From contig NZ_JAWMQR010000006.1 in NCBI RefSeq assembly GCF_033283405.1, forward strand, positions 62,001-126,000: a stretch of 64,000 bases of DNA. The letters are read 5' to 3'. This document shows positions 54,170 through 61,681 of the stretch, one piece after another. The stretch is from Halioxenophilus sp033283405. Lineage in GTDB: Bacteria > Pseudomonadota > Gammaproteobacteria > Pseudomonadales > Cellvibrionaceae. The first letter of the stretch is position 1; each line of letters starts with the position of its first letter. The position numbers and the translations under genes were made by a program. The notes beneath the pieces are model-generated. The model was not told the origin of the DNA, did no database searches, and worked only from the letters and a program-made list of their open reading frames with translations.

Positions 54170-54961
54170 ATGAGTGAATTTGAAAGCCTGCTCTACCGCG
54201 TTGAAAATTCGGTATCCATCATTACCCTCAACCGCCCGCAATCACGCAACTCGCTTAATTTATCCCTGCGCCAGGAGCTGATTGCAGCCGTGCGCCAGGC
54301 GAACTGTGACACCAGCGTGCGGGTGGTCATCGTCGCCGGTGCCGGCCAGGGCTTTTGCGCTGGTGCCGACTTGAGTGAAGAGGCGGAGGGCAGTGATCAG
54401 GATGGCTGGTCGACGCGGCAATTGCGCTATGAATTTAACCCGATTATCGATGGCATTCTGACTGCGGAAAAGCCCTATATCGCCGCGGTGAATGGTGCCG
54501 CCGCCGGCTTTGGGGCAAGCCTGGCACTGGCCTGTGACTTTACCGTTATGGCCGAAGATGCCTACCTCTACTCCGCCTTCGGCAATATTGGCCTGATTGC
54601 CGATGGTGGCCTGCACAAAATGTTGAGTGATTACATCGGTTCGAAAAAGGCCTATGAGATGATCGCCCTCTCCCAGAAATTAATGGCTGAGGAGTGTTAC
54701 GAAGCGGGCATGGCCAACCGAATAGTGCCGGCGGAACAGCTGCTGAAGGAGGCGTTGACGCTGGCCTTAACGCTGGCCCAAGCCTCACCACTGGCTTTGC
54801 GTTATTCAAAAATGGTGTTGCGTGAAGCCAATGCGGCCAGCGTCAGTGAGATTGCTGAGTATGAAGCCCAGCTACAAAATCACTGCGTGCGCAGTGCCGA
54901 TTTTAAGGAAGGCATTACCGCCTTTTTTGAAAAGCGGCCGCCCCGTTTTCGCGGGGCTTGA
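54170..54961 (+). CDS. Crotonase family protein, PaaG-like enoyl-CoA hydratase/isomerase
   Basis: A 263-residue crotonase. GFCAGADLSEE and VNGAAAGFGASLALACDF form the oxyanion hole. The two Glu of classical enoyl-CoA hydratase are missing (Ser in FGASLA and Gly in FGNIGL), while AFGNIGLIADGG keeps an Asp where PaaG isomerases have it. The end CVRSADFKEGITAFFEKRPP is also PaaG-like. It is thus more likely an isomerase or an Asp-based hydratase. The last 20 codons form a hairpin (54940-54957). It is 208 bp after the SDR terminator. Confidence 0.88.
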   Translation: MSEFESLLYRVENSVSIITLNRPQSRNSLNLSLRQELIAAVRQANCDTSVRVVIVAGAGQGFCAGADLSEEAEGSDQDGWSTRQLRYEFNPIIDGILTAEKPYIAAVNGAAAGFGASLALACDFTVMAEDAYLYSAFGNIGLIADGGLHKMLSDYIGSKKAYEMIALSQKLMAEECYEAGMANRIVPAEQLLKEALTLALTLAQASPLALRYSKMVLREANAASVSEIAEYEAQLQNHCVRSADFKEGITAFFEKRPPRFRGA

Positions 54962-55555
54962 TTTTGGGGCCGTTGCCGATCTTGTTCGAGAGACCGGCTG
55001 CGAGGGGTGTAGCATCGCCACCTGAAAATCCATGCCCGGGGTCAGGTGCACCGAGCCTAAGTGCACTTGCTCGTTCGGCTGGTTAAACCAGTTGTCTGAC
55101 ACTCCACCGGTGAGTGAAGCGTTAATTTATCGCAAAAACCTTCGCGACCATGTGCTGACCAGTCGCCACTTTGCCACCTGCTCGTGCTATCAGCTGCAGA
55201 TTCCCCTAACTGATAATACTGAGGGTTGGAACAGTTTGACTTTCTAGGCAGAGCTGGATAGCGTCCTGCGCCAGAAGCTGTAGCAAAGCTGGTGACTGGA
55301 GCGAGCACTGAAAGGCGGATTGCACTGCTGTGCGCTTTTGTTTGCGAGCCCATGCAGTACACTAATCTGTTCCTGGTGGAAGTCGAACACGTTGCCCTGT
55401 TTTGGCGATACCAAAGTCAGCGTGGATATCCCCTGCTTCTGCGATATGCTGACGTCTTCCAGACTTAGAATAAGGTTAAAAATAAGGGCGGTGGCTATGT
55501 TAAGCAGTGAGCAGATCCTGTATGTGATTGTTGGTTGTCGTATCGTTGGTTTGGC
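54962..55555. other. Intergenic region before the cytochrome gene
   Basis: About 590 bp. GTGCAC occurs twice in short dyads near 55043-55062. A short run of codons near 55356-55467 (plus) reads like a broken protein end, but no family was seen. No RNA gene recognised. Confidence 0.4.
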
Positions 55556-57835
55556 ATGAGATTATTTTTCAAGCATTCAATAATTTTCTCCTTTTGGTGT
55601 GCGCTGGTTGCTTTTATCAGTGTTGCTAGCCATGCCGATGTTCCGGTCAATGCCGAGACCAAGACAGAGACCAATACCAAGAATCACTATGTCGGTTCCC
55701 AGAGTTGTGCCGGGTGCCACCAAGGCGAATTCGAGAGCTGGCACCAGTCTGACCATGCCGCTGCGATGGCCGTGGCTGACAGCAACAGCGTGTTGGGAAA
55801 TTTTGACAACAGCACCTACGACTATGCCGGTAAGACCTCGACGTTTTTTATTCGAAACAATGAGTATTGGGTCAATACAGAAGGACCGGATGGCAAACTG
55901 TCTGATTTCAAAATAAGTTACACCCTGGGATACAAACCTCTGCAGCAATATGTAATTGCCTTCCCCAACGGGCACTACCAGGTACTGGGTATAGCGTGGG
56001 ATACACGCCCTGGCGAGAAGGGCGGTCAACGATGGTTCCATCTTTATCCGGGGCAGGCCGTCGATTCCGAAAACCCGCTCCACTGGACGGGGCCGTATCA
56101 GAAATGGAACAGTCGCTGTGCGAGTTGCCATGTTACCGGTTGGTCAAAAAACTTTGATCCAGACTCGAATCAGTATCAGTCCCAATGGCAGGAAACGGGA
56201 GTCGGATGCGAAGCCTGTCATGGCCCTGGTGCACAGCACATAACGTTGGCGGCAGGTGGATTCGAAGGTGTCGATAACAAAAGCATTATTTCGGTTCCGG
56301 ATTTGGGCTCCCACTGGCGATTTGACGGCAACTCCCCTATTGCACGCAATGAATCGACGGCGAGCGATCAGAACAAGGAGCTGGACCTCTGTTTTGGTTG
56401 TCATTCACGTAGAGGGGCCATGGCGCCACACCAGCCCGGCGATAATTTTCTGGACTCCTATAGCCTGGAGTTGTTAGGGCAGGGGCTGTATCACGCCGAT
56501 GGTCAAATTGAAGATGAAGTATTCGTTGCCGGTTCCTTTTTGCAAAGTGCCATGCACCAGGCCGGTGTTGTCTGTAGTGACTGCCATAACGTACACAGCG
56601 GTAAACTCAAGGCGGATCTTAACGGCACTTGCTTCCAATGCCATTCGGCCCCTCTATTCGGTGTTCAGAGTCATCATAAACACAAGGATGGTAGTGCAGC
56701 CGCCCAATGTGTGAGCTGCCATATGCCTGAAACCACCTACATGGTTGTCGACCCACGCAGAGATCATAGTATTCGTATTCCGGATCCGGCCTTGTCGCAA
56801 TTGACAGGAACGCCGAACGCGTGCAATAGCTGTCATAGCGACAAAACCCCAGCTTGGGCTGCGGATGCGGTTGAGCGGTGGTCGCAGGAAAAAGAGGTAT
56901 CTGCCGGTCTTACGCGCGGTGTGAGTGTCTATCGTGATCTGGCCCGTAGCCGGGGCCATGATCTCTTGGCCAGAACTAAACAGCAGCAATTACTTAAAGA
57001 CAGTCAGGCCCCCGGAATTATACGCGCCTCGGTACTGGAACAATGGCTGCCAACACAACAACAGGACGTATTGATTCTCAATAGGCTACTGACTAGTGAT
57101 GACCCGTTGGTCAGAGGGGCAGCCTGCCGCAATTACAGCGGATTGCCTGTCGAGATGCGCAAAGAGGCCCTGTGGCCGCTGCTGGACGATGCCGTAAGGT
57201 GGGTGCGTCTTGAGGCTTTTCGGGCCCTGTCCGACGTCAATGTGAATGGCCTGAACTTTGTGCAGAAGCAGCAGTTTTCCAAAGCGCGACAAGCCTATTT
57301 TGAGGCGCAGAAAGTGAGTGCTGATATGGCACAAAGCTGGATGAACCTAGCAGCTGTACACCTGAATCAACAAGAATTGGCAGAGGCGGAAAAAGCCTAT
57401 CGTAAAGCTCTAGAATTAGAGCCGGATTTTATTCCCGCCTGGCTTAATATGGCGGATCTTTACCGGGCGACAAATCGTGACTGGCTGGCAAAAGGGTTGC
57501 TTCAAACTGCCTTAACCAAAGCTCCGGATGATGGCGGGGCGCATTTTTCAATGGCGATGCTGTTGATTAGGCAAAAGCAGTATCAGCAAGGGATTGATGA
57601 GCTTAGCGCGGCTGTGAAGTTGGAACCTACCAACGGCCATTATGCTTATGTGTTCACCGTTGCCCTTTACGATACCGGTAAAAAGGATGAGGCGATCCGG
57701 TTTGCCGAGCGCGTCGTCGATGGATTGGATTCATCCTTACCGCTGCTGGAGTTCCTCCGAGACCACTATCTACGCGTTGGAAACTTGGAAAGAGCGCAAG
57801 ATCTGCAAAGTCAAATTGAAGCGGCCAGAGGCTAG
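55556..57835 (+). CDS. Octaheme cytochrome c with HEAT-like and TPR repeats
   Basis: A 759-residue exported protein. Signal peptide up to about 28 (FWCALVAFISVASHA), then eight CxxCH heme sites: CAGCH, CASCH, CEACH, CFGCH, CSDCH, CFQCH, CVSCH and CNSCH, spread over residues 50-425. Residues 460-590 look like HEAT-type helices (LVRGAACRNYSGLP, VRWVRLEAFRAL) and the last 170 are TPRs (ELAEAEKAYRKALELEPDF). It probably works in the periplasm in electron transfer, with the repeats binding a partner. The ATG at 55556 has a weak ribosome site; 55535 is an alternative. Confidence 0.92.
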   Translation: MRLFFKHSIIFSFWCALVAFISVASHADVPVNAETKTETNTKNHYVGSQSCAGCHQGEFESWHQSDHAAAMAVADSNSVLGNFDNSTYDYAGKTSTFFIRNNEYWVNTEGPDGKLSDFKISYTLGYKPLQQYVIAFPNGHYQVLGIAWDTRPGEKGGQRWFHLYPGQAVDSENPLHWTGPYQKWNSRCASCHVTGWSKNFDPDSNQYQSQWQETGVGCEACHGPGAQHITLAAGGFEGVDNKSIISVPDLGSHWRFDGNSPIARNESTASDQNKELDLCFGCHSRRGAMAPHQPGDNFLDSYSLELLGQGLYHADGQIEDEVFVAGSFLQSAMHQAGVVCSDCHNVHSGKLKADLNGTCFQCHSAPLFGVQSHHKHKDGSAAAQCVSCHMPETTYMVVDPRRDHSIRIPDPALSQLTGTPNACNSCHSDKTPAWAADAVERWSQEKEVSAGLTRGVSVYRDLARSRGHDLLARTKQQQLLKDSQAPGIIRASVLEQWLPTQQQDVLILNRLLTSDDPLVRGAACRNYSGLPVEMRKEALWPLLDDAVRWVRLEAFRALSDVNVNGLNFVQKQQFSKARQAYFEAQKVSADMAQSWMNLAAVHLNQQELAEAEKAYRKALELEPDFIPAWLNMADLYRATNRDWLAKGLLQTALTKAPDDGGAHFSMAMLLIRQKQYQQGIDELSAAVKLEPTNGHYAYVFTVALYDTGKKDEAIRFAERVVDGLDSSLPLLEFLRDHYLRVGNLERAQDLQSQIEAARG

Positions 57836-57997
57836 GGCCGTTACCACGCCTTCGATCATCACTGTTGAGACAATAAAACATCAATCCAGGCGCGAGTAAC
57901 GTGGCTTGTATTCCAAATGCGTGGTGAACAGCAGCGAGTGGTGCTTTATTGGCCGCAGCCGGTAGGGTTGGAGACATTTTTCCCGGCTGTGATTTCA

Positions 57998-58270
57998 GCT
58001 AGGGCCTGTTAACACTAATTTAGCACCTCTGTTGAGCTTGAAATGAGCTCGATCTAAGCGCGAGCCGCGTAGTTTGGTGGGCCCAAATCAGCGGTGAGCA
58101 ACAACGAGCGAGCTCATTTCAGGCTCAACCCTTCGGGCTGGGGCCAGTTTTTTTGCCCAGCGTTGTTACCAGCCGCTTATGTAGGCCCACTACATGGCAC
58201 GTCTGGCGCCTAGCTGGACAAAAAACTGACCTCCAGCAGTGGCGCTAAATTAGTGTTAACAGGCCCTAGC
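57998..58270. mobile_element. MITE-like element with 23-bp perfect terminal inverted repeats
   Basis: The ends are GGGCCTGTTAACACTAATTT then AGC (58002-58024) and their exact complement (58244-58266), both flanked by TA, a possible 2-bp target duplication; with flanks the identity is 27 bp. Inside, 58031-58051 and 58109-58129 pair with one mismatch over 21 bp. 58142-58161 and 58212-58231 pair with two mismatches and a gap. ATGTAG/CTACAT (58179-58195) forms a small hairpin. There is no gene inside, so it would be moved by a transposase elsewhere. Confidence 0.82.
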
Positions 58271-58291
58271 ACGGGGCTGAATTAGTGGTTG

Positions 58292-58371
58292 TCACTGCAT
58301 GCGCAGTGCCGATTTTAAGGAGGGCATTACCGCCTTTTTGAAAAGCGGCCGCACCGCTTTCGCGGTGCTTG
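58292..58371 (+). pseudogene. Relict 3' end of a PaaG-like crotonase gene
   Basis: 80 bp match 54880-54960 (the last codons of the crotonase gene) with five substitutions and one deleted T. The deletion shifts the frame, and the rest of the gene is missing. The hairpin GCACCG/CGGTGC (58351-58368) keeps pairing where the intact gene has GCCCCG/CGGGGC, by paired changes. The MITE-like element lies 22 bp to the left. Confidence 0.85.
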
Positions 58372-58407
58372 TCCGTCGGGAGATTGATCGGAATGTGATT
58401 GACGGCG

Positions 58408-60087
58408 CTAGAATAGGTCTGGTGCATCACGCTGCTGTCTGTCGTTATCCTGCTGGCTGTAGTTGTACTGCTGAATAACCCTATCGAAGTTAGTCACGGT
58501 AGCGCGCAACTCCTGGGCCGCTTTCGCCAGTGAGGTGGTCTCACCGGCGCAATGGGTGGCCTGTTGGGCCATGGTCGCCAAGTTACTGTTGATATGCTGT
58601 GAGGCCGAGCGCTGCTCATCGGCCACCTTGGCAATGGCGCTGTTGAGATCGGTCATGGTGACCACTGCGGTGCGAATATGGTCGATGGCGTTGGTTGCCT
58701 GCTCTGCCAGCAGCGCGGTATTTTGTGTTTTCTCTACACCGCCATTCATGCTGCTCACTGCTTTCGAGGCGGACTCCTGGGCGGAGTGAATAATCGCACG
58801 AATCTCATCGGTGGAATGTTGGGTTTTCTGGGCCAGGGAGCGAACCTCCTCTGCCACCACGGAAAATCCCCGGCCGTGTTCACCGGCCCGGGCGGCTTCA
58901 ATGGCGGCGTTTAGGGCCAGCAAATTGGTCTGCTCGGCAACACTGATAATCACATCCAAAACCGCACCTACGCCAGTAACCTGCACCTGTAATTCAGTGA
59001 CGGTGTGTGCCGCCTGGGTGATCTCTTCGGCCAGTTGTGTCATGGCGGCGTGGGTTTGGTGAATAACGGTCTGCCCGGTTTCGGTATGGTTGGCGGCCGC
59101 CTGGGCTGCAGAAACGGCGCTGGTGGCGTTGTGCGCGACATCGTTGATGTTGTCGTGAATTTGCGCGGTGGCCACCGAAGAGTTGGCCATAGATTTGTCG
59201 ATAAGGGCGGTGAATTCGGCAATCTGGTGGGTGGCCTCTCCCACATTATTGGCCATGTTATCGATCAACAGGGTCGACTGCTCGAGCTCAACCAGCATCT
59301 CCATAATAGCCCGCCGCACCCGTTCCATAGCCAGACTGATTTGGCCCAGTTCGTCACTGCGGTTAAGGCTAATCTCACCGGTAAAATCCTTGCGCTCCAA
59401 TTTCAAAAAGGCCGCGAGCAGACGCTTGGTTGGCCAGATAAATTTCACATTGAAAAAGAGAAAGGTACCGATCAATACCAGGACCAAGGCTATAAGAATG
59501 GCGGGCGCAGTCATCTTTGCCGCCCGGCTGGCTTTGTTGATGGCCTGGTCAGATTGGTCTAGTGCTTCCGTTAAGATCAGGTCGGCGGTGTTGCTGAGCA
59601 GCTCGGTGGGTTCCCGGTCTATGCCGCGCACATGGGCATCGGCGGCAGTGGCATCGCTGCTTGCCACAAAGATTTCATAGCCCTCCTGGTAGGCCCGCAT
59701 CATGGCCGAATAGGCTTGTTGGAAGCGCAGCAGGTTGCTGTGTACCTCCGGATTTTGGGAGGCCTCCGCCAGCTCGTTGGCGCGGACACTGATCTCCGAC
59801 TCCGCCTTCACAAAGCGTGACCAATATTTTTCCCGGTCTTTGGTCACGTTGCCGCGCAGCAGGGTGTTCTTCCACTCCTGTACCTGAATTTTAAAGTCGA
59901 TATTGAGCTTGAGAATCTCAGTGCCCTGTTGCATGGGCCCCTTCAGCAAGGTGGCAAAGGTGTCGCTGCTATTGATCTGCTGGTGACCAATAATGAGGGC
60001 AATTAGGGTTACGATAAAAATGCCGCATACCAAGACCAACATCAGTTGATTGCGGATGGAGCGGCGGAAAAAATCGGAGAAGGGCAT
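58408..60087 (-). CDS. Methyl-accepting chemotaxis protein
   Basis: A 559-residue receptor. One N-terminal membrane helix (about 14-35) and a second near 200-222 (ILIALVLVLIGTFLFFNVKF) enclose a periplasmic helical sensor domain of about 165 residues. A HAMP region follows, and the signalling domain holds AEQTNLLALNAAIEAARAGE and GRGFSVVAEEVRSLA at the tip. The C-terminus lacks a CheR-binding pentapeptide. The ligand is unknown. The ATG at 60087 starts the first helix region; a TTG at 60123 would add 12 residues. Confidence 0.9.
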   Translation of the reverse strand: MPFSDFFRRSIRNQLMLVLVCGIFIVTLIALIIGHQQINSSDTFATLLKGPMQQGTEILKLNIDFKIQVQEWKNTLLRGNVTKDREKYWSRFVKAESEISVRANELAEASQNPEVHSNLLRFQQAYSAMMRAYQEGYEIFVASSDATAADAHVRGIDREPTELLSNTADLILTEALDQSDQAINKASRAAKMTAPAILIALVLVLIGTFLFFNVKFIWPTKRLLAAFLKLERKDFTGEISLNRSDELGQISLAMERVRRAIMEMLVELEQSTLLIDNMANNVGEATHQIAEFTALIDKSMANSSVATAQIHDNINDVAHNATSAVSAAQAAANHTETGQTVIHQTHAAMTQLAEEITQAAHTVTELQVQVTGVGAVLDVIISVAEQTNLLALNAAIEAARAGEHGRGFSVVAEEVRSLAQKTQHSTDEIRAIIHSAQESASKAVSSMNGGVEKTQNTALLAEQATNAIDHIRTAVVTMTDLNSAIAKVADEQRSASQHINSNLATMAQQATHCAGETTSLAKAAQELRATVTNFDRVIQQYNYSQQDNDRQQRDAPDLF

Positions 60088-60399
60088 AGAGTGACTGCTC
60101 TCTAAAACACTTGTGGATGGCAATGGTGTGATTTCTGTTTGCCATAATGTGTGGCAAAACGTTTTCGGTCAGAAGGGTAAGCCGGTCTGAGCCGCATATT
60201 CCAAAAGCAGGAAGCTAAAAGTTAGAGGTTTGAATTGTTCTATAGAGCCTCAATTCATCGCTCTTTGGCAATGGTAGGAATTATCTGTTTAGCGTAGACG
60301 TTAAGTGAGTTTTGGATGTTACATTTTTATTAAATTCGGCGTGCACTGCCACTGCCAGAGAGCGGTGGCGACAAAGGGCGTGGGTGGGAAAATAGACGC

Positions 60400-60438
60400 A
60401 AAAAAGCCACTCACTTGCGTTTTGATTGGTGAGTGGCT
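60400..60438 (-). terminator. Terminator of the tyrosine phosphatase gene
   Basis: AGCCACTCAC (60405-60414) pairs with GTGAGTGGCT (60429-60438) over 10 bp; on the minus strand it ends in TTTTTT. The remaining gap at 60088-60460 is AT-rich with no gene; the MCP promoter should be near 60130-60300. Confidence 0.93.
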
Positions 60439-60460
60439 GTGACGGGATTAACTGCTGGGG

Positions 60461-61588
60461 TTAATGGGCGGCGGTTAAATAGTGCTGGCGAATCTGCTGC
60501 AGTTCGCTGTCGGTGACATTTAACTCCTGCTGAATATACGCCAGTGCCGAACCGGATTTGGCCTCCATGGCGGCGAAGGTCGCCTCCAGATAGGAGCGGC
60601 GTACCCCCACCAGTGGCGCCAGGGTCTCTTTTGGAAAACGGGCCAACAACTGCTGCATGGGATCGCTGTTTTCCTGATCACTACTCTCCTGCAGGGCACT
60701 GCGGGCTGATGGTCGGTTGTAGTAGGCGTCGGAGAGCATAAAGTCATCGATGATGGTGTCGCGATCCACTCCCAATACGGTTAGCAGCAGTGCCGCGCCG
60801 ATACCGGTGCGGTCTTTGCCGGCGGTGCAGTGAAAGACCAGGCCTTTGTCATCGGCGGCGAGGCGGTCAAATAGGGTGGCAAACTGCTGTTGGTGGCTGG
60901 CCAAAATCCGCGGGTAGGTATCCCTCATAAATTGTTCCATGCGCTCGGCATTGATGCCCGGCTCGCGCAGCACTCGACCAAACTCACCCATATCCAGGTC
61001 ACTATCCCAGGCAAAAATCTCCGGGGCGGGGCCCTTCCAGTGGGTGGGTTCAGCTTCACGTTCTGATGCGGTGCGCAGGTCGATGACGGTATCGATATTG
61101 AGGCGCGCCAGGGCCAGATAGTCGTCATCGGTCAATGCCCAAAGTGCGCCAGAGCGAAACAGCTTGCCCCAAATCACCTGCTCACCATCGCTGTTGGTGT
61201 AGCCACCGAGGTCGCGAAAGTTCTTGCCGCCGGCCAGTGGCAGCCAGCGGCTGGCCGCTTCATCAGCCTGGCCCGCTTGCGGCACCACCTTGAAGTAGTA
61301 GCGGGCCACTTCGTGTTCGGGTTGCCACTGGAATTGGCTGCCTTGCCAGTCGTCGGAGAGTAGCTCGCTGTTGCTGAAGTCCCAACTTTCCGACACAAAT
61401 ATATCGACCGGTTGCTCACTGGCTGTGGCCTGCCAACTGAGCTGGTAGCGCTGTTCGGCCTGGTCGAAGCTGACGTGTAGTTGGTCGATGTTGTTGGTTT
61501 GAATCTGGGTCTCTGTGCAGGCGCTAAGCAGGCCTGCGGCAAGGGCTGCGGCTAGCAAGTGTAGCGGCGCAGAGAGAAGGCGTTTCAT
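60461..61588 (-). CDS. Lipoprotein tyrosine/serine phosphatase (DSP family)
   Basis: A 375-residue lipoprotein. The signal peptide ends in LLSAC, so Cys near residue 24 is lipidated. A fibronectin III-like domain covers about 30-115, and the phosphatase domain about 120-375, with NFRDLGGYTNSDG as the Y_phosphatase3 signature and VFHCTAGKDRTGIGAALLL with the CxxxxxR loop. It probably acts on extracellular or periplasmic phosphoesters. It lies 93 bp after the TonB-dependent receptor on the same strand and may be in its transcript. Confidence 0.92.
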   Translation of the reverse strand: MKRLLSAPLHLLAAALAAGLLSACTETQIQTNNIDQLHVSFDQAEQRYQLSWQATASEQPVDIFVSESWDFSNSELLSDDWQGSQFQWQPEHEVARYYFKVVPQAGQADEAASRWLPLAGGKNFRDLGGYTNSDGEQVIWGKLFRSGALWALTDDDYLALARLNIDTVIDLRTASEREAEPTHWKGPAPEIFAWDSDLDMGEFGRVLREPGINAERMEQFMRDTYPRILASHQQQFATLFDRLAADDKGLVFHCTAGKDRTGIGAALLLTVLGVDRDTIIDDFMLSDAYYNRPSARSALQESSDQENSDPMQQLLARFPKETLAPLVGVRRSYLEATFAAMEAKSGSALAYIQQELNVTDSELQQIRQHYLTAAH

Positions 61589-61681
61589 GGTTAGTATCCG
61601 ATTAATATGCGTGAATTTTCCGGCAGTCGCGCGACTGCCGGGAGTGGTCTGACCTGACTGTTCCGTGCTGGCAACAGCGCG

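Noticed and set aside
55032..55247. 71-codon plus frame in the gap before the cytochrome
   Set aside because: Short, without ribosome site or similarity.
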